A stretch of DNA of 64,000 bases from Leishmania infantum JPCM5. Its lineage: Eukaryota > Euglenozoa > Kinetoplastea > Trypanosomatida > Trypanosomatidae. The notes under the pieces are model-generated. The model had not been told where the DNA came from. It saw only the letters and a program-made list of their open reading frames with translations, and did no database searches. Positions within the stretch are counted from its first letter, which is position 1. The number at the start of each line of letters is the position of its first letter. The stretch is taken from contig NC_009408.2 in the NCBI RefSeq assembly GCF_000002875.2, forward strand, positions 96,001-160,000. Direction: 5' to 3'. The position numbers and the translations under genes were made by a program. This document shows, piece by piece, positions 42,891-53,200 of this stretch.

Positions 42891-43297
42891 CGCGCATGAG
42901 CGTCCCTCGCCTCTCCCCTGATGGCAGAGGCGAGGGCACCTTACACGGTGCGCGGTGTCGCAGGGTCCAGCGCCTACGGGGCAGGGGGAGGTGAGTGCGA
43001 TGTTGTATCGCTGCTGATGCGCGCGGTCAGGTCCTGTAGAGGGGGGAGGGGGCGGTGCTGCGTCGGAGCGTCCTGCTACAGCGCACACGCTGGTGCCATC
43101 TGTGTGTTGGGCAGTGTGTGTGCGTGACTCGAGCCTATCTCGCCTGGACCTCACCGCCCATTGGTGGGGAGGCCGAGTGTCATCCCGAGGAACATAGCAG
43201 GCGGCCGCCTGCGGACCGGGTATGGGGGTGGGTAGGCCTTGAGGCAGGGGCCGAGCGGCGTTTGGCCTAGTGCTGTACGGCAGGGCGGCGATGGCAC
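42891..43297 (+). repeat. Dispersed repeat B, hairpin form, copy 1
   Basis: About 400 bases matching 55541-55962 and 61671-62092. The 5' end carries an inverted repeat (CCCTCGCCTCT at 42904-42914 pairing with AGAGGCGAGGG at 42926-42936, 11-base loop). The core is shared with the copies at 23855 and 36470. The 3' edge ends in CGATGGCAC. Confidence 0.9.
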
Positions 43298-44954
43298 TCG
43301 TTTACATACCTGCGAAGAGAAGTTTCGACCTGTTTCTTCTGGCTGCCGTGGTGGTTGTGGTGGTTGTCGGCACCGTAGCTCCGCACTGTCGCGCGCCCTC
43401 TTCCTCGGTGTCTTTAAGTGGTTTTTTATTCTGATAAGTGCCTTTGACGTGCCCATCCCTGAGATGTGTGCAGGGCATGCGTACACGCAAATTCATGCCC
43501 ACGCACCTAGGCGCAGGTCTCTGTTCTCCGTTGCCCGTCAATCCTACCCTCCACTCATTGGGACCTCTCTCTCTCTCCTACCCCCTTCTTTTCTGTCGTC
43601 CTCTCCGCCCTATCCCCTTACACATCTTCGGCTTGTTGTTTGGCAGGTGCACTCACTCTGTCGTCGCCAGCCCCTTCGTCTTCTATTTATTCTCTCGGTG
43701 ATGTCTTTGCCGTCCGTGTATGTGTGTGTGTGTGTTTGGGTGTGTGCACTGTGTGTGGCACTGCGTGTGTCGCCGTGGGGCCCCGGCGTGCGTGCATGAG
43801 CATGTTTGGGTGCTTCTGCGTTGTCCCTCCTTGCCGCTGTTAGTCACACTCGCCCGCGCTCTCGCTTTCCCATCCCACGAACTCTTGTCACAGAGGCTAT
43901 GTTTGGGCCCCTTCTCTATTTTGTTTTTCCGACGTTTTGGGTCCGTACGCGGTGTCCCTCAGCAGCAGCGGCAGCAGCGAAATCATGGTGGATGGGCGCG
44001 CGTGCGTGTGTGTTTGTGGTGGTTGCTCTTCCTTTGCATCTTCTTCGCGTTTTGAGGGGGGAGGGTTTGGAACTGAAAGTCCCCTTCCGCCCGCCCCCAC
44101 CCCTCCCTCCCATGGACCCGATCGTCGCCTTTCTATTTGTTGCGTACTCGGTGTCTCCCTCTCTCCTTGTGCATGGGTGGGTATGGTGGCGTGCTCACGG
44201 TGTTGCCCCGCCTTTCTAATTGTATCCCTCCTGCCCACTGAAGCGCATGACGCCGCGCCACCGTCCCACACCACACCACACCACCACTCTCGCTCTTCAC
44301 GTACACGGGCACATATATGCATGTGTAGGAGGGGGTGCCGACCGCGCAAGTGCCTCCTCCCCACCTCTCCTCAACAGAGAAAACAGCGCCGGCGCTTGAT
44401 AGACTCCAACGAATAGCAGAGGGGCTGAGAGGCATGCGTACACCTACATGACGGCGCCGCAAAACAGCTCACGTTGCGGAAGGGAGACCAAAGCCACAGA
44501 AAGCAGGAAGGCAGCAGGGCGCGCACGCACACACCCTCCTCCTCCTCTGGTGCTTTTTGACTCGCCTCTTTGTTGGTTTGCTTGCCGCTCCGCACCTGTG
44601 CGTGTATGCTCCCTGCTCCGCCTTCACCCTGCGGCCTCCGCCCATTTTTCTCCTCCCGGCACCGCCCTCCTACCCCCCCTCCACTGCCTACCTTCCGCGA
44701 CTGGGCGCCTGATCACAGTCGTAGAACCTCATTGGCACGTTTTCTGTTTGCTCTACGTGCAAAGGGCTGGACGAAGGAGCGGGGATGGCGACCGCGCTGT
44801 AGTATGCAGGCAAAAGAATCGAGAACGCACACGCACACATCATTCGCCTCGATCCACCCTGAAACGCTGTTGCCTTTCGCTTCTACTGTCTTTCTCGCTC
44901 TCCCCTCTCCCTTCTCCCCCCCCCCGGCACACCATGTAGTTCTCGCCGTAGATC
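43298..44954. other. Intergenic region
   Basis: CT-rich and TG-rich UTR-like sequence. No gene supported. The strong C/T tract at about 44880-44930 immediately precedes the next ATG and is a good trans-splice candidate. Confidence 0.55.
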
Positions 44955-47225
44955 ATGGCCACTGCTGCCGCCGCCACGGCGCAGTCGTCGCCACTGCTGA
45001 TTTATCTAAACAGTGATGTCGGGATGGAGCGGCCGTACCGCATCTCCGTGCCCGCCAGTGTCGACACCTTGGCGGAGCTCTGCCAGTACCTCACAGCACG
45101 CATACCCCTCCGCCCCGGCGAAGACAACACCGGCCGAGGGTACCGATTCCTCTACGCCGTATCCGGCAAGCCGCTTTGGCGCGTAAAGGAGTGCATCGAT
45201 GCAGGCACGATTGTGCTGAGCGTGGGGCCTGGCTTCCTTGCGCGGCGCCCGACAAGCAGCACGGCGGGGCCACCACCAGCAGGGTCTGCAATCGACATTA
45301 CGCCAGACAGACCGGCAGCGGAACCAGCTGCCGAGTCCGGCTCGGGGCGAAGGGGCTCACCGTCCGCTTCACCTCCGATTAAGCAGCCAGATGACGACAG
45401 GTGCGGCATGCGGGGTGGCGGCGGCGGCCGCGCTAATGGCGGCGCCGCGGACTACCCTGCCGGCAATGCGCCGACAAGCAGCCACGCAGCCACTGCCACC
45501 GCTATTCCCTCTGGTGGTGCGGCAGGGCAGCGTGGCAGTGTAGATGCCGCCTGGCCACCCGATCCATCGGTGCGTCGTCCTTCTCAGGCGGAGGAAAGAG
45601 AGCGCTTCTTCAGCATCACGCCGAAGACGGCGATGCGGGGGCGCGGGCCCTCTGTTGGAGGACCGATGCCGTCGCAGCCGCAGACGATGCCGACGTCGAG
45701 TGGCTTCGGCGTCGTGTCTTCTGCCGCAGTGAGCTCCCCAGAGGAGCGTCTCTTCACCTCAGTGCCACCCGGGACTCTGCCGGTGCCGGCAAGGGCGTCA
45801 ACTGCATGGCCGGGCACTGGCGGCCTCAGTGGCTCGGCACCATTTGCGCAGCCTGCAACCACCACTTCGACGAGTGCGGCGACGATGCCGCGGGGCACGG
45901 TGTTCCTTGAGCACAAAGCAAGCCCACTGCCGCCCCGTCCGACTTTTGCTCCGATGCCCTCTCTCGCTGGGAGCCTCTCCGCTCTACCGCCGTGCCACCA
46001 GCCCCTCTCAGCCATGTCCATCTCCAGCAGCCTAGAGTACCTCCTCCTCCGCAAGTGGGCCGCCTATCAGCGACTGCACAGCACCACTCCTAACGACCTT
46101 GTCGCTGGCGAAGCTCTCTCGCACCTGTTCAACTCCCTCGGCCGCAAGGTCGCGGCAAATGGCGGTGCGCCGTGTAGGGTGCTCGTGAGCGGGCCGCCCC
46201 GCAGCGGCGTCTCCACGACAGCCTCGTTTCTGCTTCGTCACTACCTGCGCACGCTGCAGTTTCAACCAGAGCACCCGTTCTACAATTCTGTGCTTCTCGC
46301 GCTTGATTTTCGCCTGCTTTTCGGCCCGGAAACGGTGGCACCAGCAACGCAGCCGCCGCGGCTTCTGCAAGACCTTGGCGCACTCTACCAGCTCGTCGTA
46401 CGCAGCGTGATCGATGCAGTGGTGGCGCAGCGGCCGGCGCTGCGGGAAGCAGGAGCGCTGTTAGCGCAGCTGTGGGACTTGATCATTAAGCCGAATGTGC
46501 AGCCTCCCGCACCGCCGAACTTCACCACGTTCACACAGGCCGCGCTGTTCGTGGGCGTCGATGTGCTTGCGAGTTGGACAAGACTCGCTGCACAGATGTA
46601 CCCCATTCTGCAGGCGGCGTGCCGCACCCCCGATGTGCTCCAGCTTCGGGACGCCGCGATGGACCTCATCTTCTACGCTATCCCCGCCGAGCTCGCCTCC
46701 TCGCTGAAGTTCTCTGGCCTGTTTTACGCCCTGGACGGGCTAGAGCAGCTGACACACTGCTACGCGCATCGCGTGACACGGCCAGCCGGCGACCTCGGGC
46801 CGCTCCTGCAGGCCGTCACGGCAGACCCTCGCACCCACCTAGTCATCGCGTGGCCGTCGACGCTCTCACCGCAGTCGATGTACCTGCCAGGCCTCACAGC
46901 GCATTTGTCTACCATCGGCCTCGTGACGCGCGCTGCGCTAAACGCGACACACTTCCCGCAAGTGCTGCGCTGTCGCGACAAGGAGTACTCACTGGAAGTC
47001 TTCCTCGGTTGTCCCGGTTATCTATCTATCTTGTCGGCCTTGGCAAGGCCGTTCCGCAAGACGCTGTCGATCCCTACCACGGCTTTCTCGGCGTACTATC
47101 AGCAGAACTACGAAAAGAGCGGCGCGAGGGCGGCGGAGGGCTACGCGCTCCGCCTCGACATGCCGGCGGCTGCCCGAGAGCTGGACGCGCTTCTGCAGTG
47201 TGTGCAGGCGCTGTCACTGCGTTGA
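44955..47225 (+). CDS. Doublecortin-like domain plus divergent P-loop NTPase-like domain
   Basis: A 756-residue protein with two ordered ends joined by a Pro/Ser/Ala/Gly-rich linker (about 100-350). Residues ~13-95 look like a doublecortin (DCX) fold: LLIYLNSD, then a beta-rich segment TLAELCQYLTARI, YRFLYAVSGKPLWRVKECIDAGTIVLSVG. This order (name-strand, helix, LYT-x-G-x-x-V, DG-x-x-V/Y) is typical of DCX. DCX domains usually bind microtubules. The C-terminal ~380 residues begin with VLVSGPPRSGVSTT (from about 409), a Walker A-shaped loop in which the invariant Lys is Val419. A Walker B-like FYALDGLEQL follows, with Asp594. Nucleotide binding may therefore be weak or lost. The fusion would suit a cytoskeletal or flagellar regulator. 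Both domain calls are by eye. Confidence 0.72.
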   Translation: MATAAAATAQSSPLLIYLNSDVGMERPYRISVPASVDTLAELCQYLTARIPLRPGEDNTGRGYRFLYAVSGKPLWRVKECIDAGTIVLSVGPGFLARRPTSSTAGPPPAGSAIDITPDRPAAEPAAESGSGRRGSPSASPPIKQPDDDRCGMRGGGGGRANGGAADYPAGNAPTSSHAATATAIPSGGAAGQRGSVDAAWPPDPSVRRPSQAEERERFFSITPKTAMRGRGPSVGGPMPSQPQTMPTSSGFGVVSSAAVSSPEERLFTSVPPGTLPVPARASTAWPGTGGLSGSAPFAQPATTTSTSAATMPRGTVFLEHKASPLPPRPTFAPMPSLAGSLSALPPCHQPLSAMSISSSLEYLLLRKWAAYQRLHSTTPNDLVAGEALSHLFNSLGRKVAANGGAPCRVLVSGPPRSGVSTTASFLLRHYLRTLQFQPEHPFYNSVLLALDFRLLFGPETVAPATQPPRLLQDLGALYQLVVRSVIDAVVAQRPALREAGALLAQLWDLIIKPNVQPPAPPNFTTFTQAALFVGVDVLASWTRLAAQMYPILQAACRTPDVLQLRDAAMDLIFYAIPAELASSLKFSGLFYALDGLEQLTHCYAHRVTRPAGDLGPLLQAVTADPRTHLVIAWPSTLSPQSMYLPGLTAHLSTIGLVTRAALNATHFPQVLRCRDKEYSLEVFLGCPGYLSILSALARPFRKTLSIPTTAFSAYYQQNYEKSGARAAEGYALRLDMPAAARELDALLQCVQALSLR

Positions 47226-48220
47226 TGGGAGCTCCACTTCTCCTGCACATTTCTTGTATCGCTTTTCCGTTTTGTATGTATTTGTGTTTGCGGAGCGGCG
47301 AACAACACCGGAAGGGATGCTCAGGGAGCGCGAAAAGGACGGCGGAGATTTGCCACTGCCATCCCATCTCTCTCTCTGTGCCTCTCCCTTCAGATCCCTC
47401 GCCCTTCAGCACAGCGTGTGTGTCGCGCTCACTTTCTCCTGTTAGATTGTCTGTCCTCACTTGCGTCTCCTTTCAAGCTCCTTGCGCCCTTGTAGATCTC
47501 CGTCACGCACTGTATTACGCAACCTCACTCCTTCGCGCCTAGAATCGCATATGCGGGTGCGCGTGTGCGTGCTTCACCACCACCAGAGCCCCCTCTCGTT
47601 GCTTACTGACGCCCGTCACGCCCTCTCTTCCGCGAAACACAACAAAGAGGTGCTTGACTGGCCCACGTGAAGAATGTCGTCGCACCGCATCTGCCCCTCA
47701 GGCCACCGCCATCGAAGTGTCGGTGCAGATAGGCGGTCTTTGCAACCCGTACCCATGTTTTTACCCCATCCCCCACACCACTACCACCACGAACTCGCGC
47801 TTCTCTCGCCGTATCTCATCTCGACCCTGTATCACGCTGTGCCATGTCGCCGCGGTCGACCCCGCAACGAAACGGCTCGCTTCACGGAACCACAAACACA
47901 CGCACATGTCCAGAAAAACGCGCGCGATCGCTCGTGCTCCTCCCCTCCCTTTCCCCCTGCGTCTTCCTCTTCGCCTTGTTCGCTCCTTTAGCTGCCGTCG
48001 TCTCCGTGGAGAAGTGCACTCACGCCGATAAGCGTTTTTCTCTGTCTTCTTTTCGATACACACGCACACGCACGTACGTCAGATACGTGGGGTCTCTCGT
48101 GCCGCCTCCCCAACCTTTCCCTCCCGCGGTCATACCACGCGTGCTTGCGCACACACGCGAAGGGCGAGCGAGACGCAAGACCGGTCACGACAGCAACACA
48201 CAGGCAAACGAAGCAACAAG
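47226..48220. other. Intergenic region
   Basis: No gene supported. CT-rich sequence at 47935-48000 and 48085-48125 could be splice regions for the deubiquitinase gene. Confidence 0.55.
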
Positions 48221-49144
48221 ATGCCCAGCGACGAGAGCCGGTGGTGCTTAATCGAGAGCGATCCGGCGGTGTTCAGGGAGATCATCCAAACCGTCGGCGT
48301 GAAGGGGGTCTCCGTGGAGGACCTCATTATGCTTGACTCCTCGATGCTGGAGCAGTACGAGCACGTCTACGGCCTTGTGTTGCTGTTCAAGTGGCAGTCG
48401 TCGGAGCAGGCGTCGCCGCTCGGCACCGTCGTGAAGGACGCGCCGGTGTTCTTCGCCAAGCAGGTGATACACAACGCCTGCGCCACGCTCGCCATCATAA
48501 ACACGCTGTGCAACTACCCGGATCAGGTGGAGCTGGGGCCAAAGGTGCAGAGATACCTGAGCTTCTGCCAGGAGCTCGACCCGGAGATGCGCGGCTCGCT
48601 TCTGGACAGCTTCGATGAGCTGCGCGAGGCACACAACTCCTTCGCACCACACTCGGCGTTTACGAAAGACGGGCCGTCGCCAAAGGACGCGGATGTGTAT
48701 CATTTCGCCTCCTTTGTATACCGCCACGGACACATCTGGGAGCTCGATGGGCTGCAGGAGGGCCCGCTGCAGTGCCGCGAGGCGACGGAGGCGAACTATC
48801 GAGAGGCGCTCGTGGAGGTCGTGCAGCGGCGCATCGACGACATTGCAGCGAAGGACACGACGGGTGCCGGTCAGGGCATCTCCTTCTCGCTTATGACGAT
48901 TGTGGACGACCCGGTCACGGTGTTGGAGAAGAAGATTGCCGCTCTCCGGGCCGAGGAAAAGCCGACGACGGCGCTCGACGAAGAGCTGGCCGAGATGCTG
49001 TCACTGCGCAAGAAGGACAAAGAGGCTAACGTGCGTCGCCGTCATGACTACAATGCCATGATCGTGGCGCTGCTGAAGTCCCTGGCGGAACGTGGCAAAC
49101 TGGAGAAGATCGTGGCGGAGGTGCAGGCGAAGGCCTCCAAGTAG
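48221..49144 (+). CDS. UCH37: Ubiquitin C-terminal hydrolase, UCH37/UCHL5 type (peptidase C12)
   Basis: A 307-residue cysteine protease that removes ubiquitin. UCH37 enzymes dock on the 19S proteasome, and in animals also on INO80. The full catalytic set is visible: Gln81 (oxyanion), Cys87 in HNACATLAI, His161 in VYHFASFV and Asp176 in WELDGLQ. The start MPSDESRWCLIESDPAVF matches the family N-terminus. After the UCH domain (~1-220) a helical C-terminal extension runs to LRKKDKEANVRRRHDYNAMIVALLKSLAERGKL, the ULD-type tail that in UCH37 mediates Rpn13 binding and distinguishes it from short UCHL1/L3. Length is close to the usual ~310-330. No anomalies. Confidence 0.95.
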   Translation: MPSDESRWCLIESDPAVFREIIQTVGVKGVSVEDLIMLDSSMLEQYEHVYGLVLLFKWQSSEQASPLGTVVKDAPVFFAKQVIHNACATLAIINTLCNYPDQVELGPKVQRYLSFCQELDPEMRGSLLDSFDELREAHNSFAPHSAFTKDGPSPKDADVYHFASFVYRHGHIWELDGLQEGPLQCREATEANYREALVEVVQRRIDDIAAKDTTGAGQGISFSLMTIVDDPVTVLEKKIAALRAEEKPTTALDEELAEMLSLRKKDKEANVRRRHDYNAMIVALLKSLAERGKLEKIVAEVQAKASK

Positions 49145-50226
49145 AGCAACACGAAAGACACCGTAGATGTGATGTGGATTCTGCGTTGCCACAGTGGCCG
49201 TGGTGCACGGTGGCATGCGAGAGCGTCTTCTCAGTTGTGCGCTCTCCCTCTCTCTGTCTGTCTGTCTGTCTATGCCTCCTCCCTCCCCCTCCCGAATTCC
49301 TTGACCTCGAAGGAACAAGCTCGTGCATCTCTGTACGTCTCTGCCTTTCTTTGTGGTCTTGCACATGCGGGCGGAGTGATCTGCGCTTATTAGTTTCCCA
49401 ACGTCGTTTGTGTGCGTGTGCGTGGCACGCTCACGCGCGTCTGTGTGTATGTGTGGTTATGTGAGTATGTTTGTGTGTGTGTGTGTGTCTGTGTGTTGAC
49501 GAGCTACCCTGTGCGCCTTGCCGTTTCCCTTCTCTCGCCGCATCTGTTGGTGGACGAAAACGACGACAACGGCGGGTGCTGCAGAGCCAAAGAGAACGGT
49601 GCGCGCCCGCTTGAACGGCGGCACTTCGCAAGGGGATGCACAGTGTGGTGCCCTGAGCGTGTATGCCTGTGCTTCCCATCACGGCCCTCTCGCACCCATC
49701 TTCGCTAACGTACAGGATCGGTGCTCATCATGCCCGACAGAGTCGACGATTCCCGCACAAGAGTGCAGGCCCTCATCTGCGTTATGAAGGGGGTGGGGGA
49801 GGGGGATGCAGCGACGAAGATGTCTCCTCCCTTTTGTCTCCTTAGTCTTCTCCTCGGCGCCAGTGGCTTCCACGGAGTAGCAGCGACGTGACCGACTGAG
49901 CGGCCCTGCCCCCTCCCACCGGCACAGACACTTGGAACCTCTCCTTCATCACGCCTCCTCCCTCCTCTTGTCCTCTTTCCCGCCCTTTGGTACCCTGCTG
50001 GCTTCGCCTGCGCTTGTGTGTGTGCATGCGGCGTCATACCCCTGTGCCCGTCGGCCCGTTGTTACCCTCATGCACATGCGCTCTCCCTCCGCGCGCGCCG
50101 CCCCCTCCCGCCCTTCACAGGACGAAAACGTGCCTAGCGTACTTCTGCTACGGTTGTCGTTGTCCAATAACGTCCCCCACCCCTTCTTTTTCGTCTTATC
50201 CTGATTTGACCGCCCCCAACGCGTCC
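49145..50226. other. Intergenic region
   Basis: TCTG and TG repeats (49250-49275, about 49465-49495). No gene seen. The frame open from 49987 upstream of the next gene is CT-rich leader. Confidence 0.55.
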
Positions 50227-53200
50227 ATGAGAAGGTTGGCACCGCTCCTCACCACCGCTCCATCCCTCTCCTCCGTCATCCTCAATGGGCCTAGCACGTA
50301 TGGAGGCGCACGCGCGATGTCGCCGTGCCGCGCCATAACGACGATGGCCGTCTGCGAGGCGTCGTCGGACGCACTGACCACCTTCACCTCCTTCGAAGTG
50401 GAGAGTGAGCTGTCACTTGCACAAGAAGACCTGGAACAGCTGCAGTCCGTTCTGCAGAGTGTTCGCTCATCGTCGAATACCCCGGCCTCTGCGAAGATGC
50501 GGCACGTGTCAACGCCCTCACCGTCGAGGCCGGCTGCGTCGTCGTCGGTCTCTGTAACACCACCGTCGATGAAGTCTTCAGTGGCATCAACGCCACCGTT
50601 AAGGGGCCATCCGCTGCCTCTCGTACGCCCTCAGCCCGTCGCGCTGCCAGCTCTTCTCCAGCGTCCACGGTGGCACAACGTGGTCCATGAGCAATACAGA
50701 GCGAGTGTGTCCGGGTACGTAGATGCCTGCGCCCAAGTGCTCGCAAATGTCCGCAGCATGTGGGAGGTATGCGCGGCGAACCGCCGTCGCCGCGAGGCGG
50801 CTGGGGACAGTTGCTTCGCCGAGCACGTCAACACTCTGCTTCGTCACGCACACGCCGACGCGCTTCTGGTGCTCTTGGAAGGGGTGACCGCCACCCACCA
50901 CGGCGGCGACGTGTTTGCCGACGGTGCTGCACCTTTCCGCTGCGAGCTCATCCTGCACTTGGTCCGAAGCCTGGCAGGGCGGCCAGTGGAGCTGAGTGGA
51001 AAACATATGGCTCACCTGAGCAAGCTTCTGCTGAGCTGCCCTCACCTGCTCACCGCCGCCCCTCCTTCGCAAAACAACCTTTCGCAGGCGCTCGCTGCTG
51101 AGGTGCAGGAGGAAGTATGGAGCGCCTTCACGTGCTTGTGCTATGCAACGCGCCGGAGTCTGCGCAGGCGACAAAACGTCGAGTGCCTCGAGGCGCTGCT
51201 GTGCGGCGTGTACATGCGAGTCCATCGCGATCCCGCAACCGTACAGAGTAGCGGCAGGGACAGTCGCACCTCACGCCTTGCCTCTGCGATGCTGCGGAGC
51301 GGCGTAGATGCAGGAGACGGCGGGTGGCAGAGCCAATACGCCGGCCATCCTCTCCCGCCTCACCTCCTGGCAAAGGTACGGCAGGCAGCGCTATGCCACC
51401 TCGTGCATCGCTGCTTGCTCAGAGGTGCTCTGGCGAAAGTCGGTGCTGCCGAGGAGGCCAATGAGGAACATGCACGCCTTCTCCTCTCTTGGGCACTTCT
51501 GCTGGCGCGCGAGGACATGGACCCTGTCGTGCACGCTGCAGTCGTTTATAGACTACGCAGGAGCCCAGGGCTGGCAGAAGGCGGCTCACCCGCTGGCGCT
51601 TCACCAGCTTGTGTCGAGTCGTGGAGGCGGCTGGCCCTTCGTGTCGAAGCAGTACTACGCCCCTCCGGGCTCGGCGAGCAGCGTACCACTGCGCTGGCTA
51701 CCGGTGCCGAGGTCTTTCAGCGAGTCGACCGGACTTGCAAGGCCACAAGGGGGTGGGCGGTGTCGTCCATGGACCGTCGCCTGCTCGCAGCGCTGCGTGC
51801 GCAAAGGTTTGCGCAGAAGCACGTCCCACTGCGGCTAGGGAGCGCAACGGAGCCGGTGGTATCACGGAGAGTAGGAGCAGCTCGGGCACGCACGAGAGAC
51901 GCGGCGGTGCAACGTGTGTCAGACGGCGCAGCCGCCGCATTGCACGCGTATGCTCGTCTCCGGTGGGGACCGCTTAACATCAGTGAGGCAGAGCAGTTGG
52001 TGACTGATGGTGCAACGTTGGCGTTGAGCGCGGCACCCACGGACGGAGCTCGGAGGGAAGCCCACGCGCCCGTTACGGAGCGCATGATTGCTGAGGAATG
52101 CGAGGATGTCATAGAGACCGCCGCAGACCTGCCACTGCACGCGTTGTGCCTCGCCGAGGTCCTCTGTGTGCGCCTCCTCCGTTGCATGCATCGCTGGAAG
52201 GGTACGTCGCTCGGCGGCGTCATTGCGCCTCCTGCCTCGAGTGGCACCCCGCAAGCGTCTCCAGCGGTCCTGCCCGCTTCGCAACAGCGCCGCGTTCTCG
52301 CAGCGCTGTGGAAATTGTCAGCCTACACGCGCGCCGAGGTGGTCACTGCCGCGCTGCTTGAGCTGCAGGGCGAAGCGCGCACCACCGCGGCAACTGGCAG
52401 AAGCGGCAATGTTCATTCGGACCCTTCTCGCACGGCGCCGCCCAGTGCGCGGATAGGGCCGTCCATGCTCCCGCGCGCTTGTTGGCCACTCATCGGCGCC
52501 GTATGCCGGCACGCACAGGATGCGGTGCATGTGACGCGCGAGTTGATGGGCCATCGTGAGATGATGGCGGCTCCCCTCTCGCTCGCAAGCCTTCAGCGGC
52601 TACGCGAGTGGTTGGTGGCTCTCCCAGGCTCGCTGCACTCCGCCCACATGGTGAAGGCGCTCCGTGAGTGGGCAGAGATGGAGAAAAGCAAACTGAGTGG
52701 CGCTTCGTCGCGTGCCCAGGCATGCCTCACGGCTTGGGACGACGTGGTGCGGACGGCGTTGGAACAGCACGCCGCACAAGCACTTTTGGCTGCGTTAGAC
52801 GGACAGTCTGCTGCCGCTGTAGCGGCAACCGGGCCATGTTGCACCCCTTGCGGTGAGGAGCTGCGCAGCACGTATGCCGTAATGACGGGCCCTGCCTCCG
52901 CGCAGTTGCGACGGATCCAGTGGATCGCAGAGGCCAACAGCAGCGCAGTGCGAGAATGGCGGTGGAGCATGGGTGTTGCGTCTCCGCTCATCGGATGGAC
53001 AACAGTGGGCCGATCTGCAAGCTTGCTACACCACACCTCAGCGCTTCCTGCCGCAGTGCTCGTGGTCGAAGCGACGGAGGCAGACCTCACTGACACAGAA
53101 CACGATGCGGCGGTACGACTGCTGTGTCAGCGCTGCTTCTCCGGCCTTTCCGGCTCCGACACGTTTTCTTGGAGTGATCGACTCGCCTGCCGAGCTCTGG

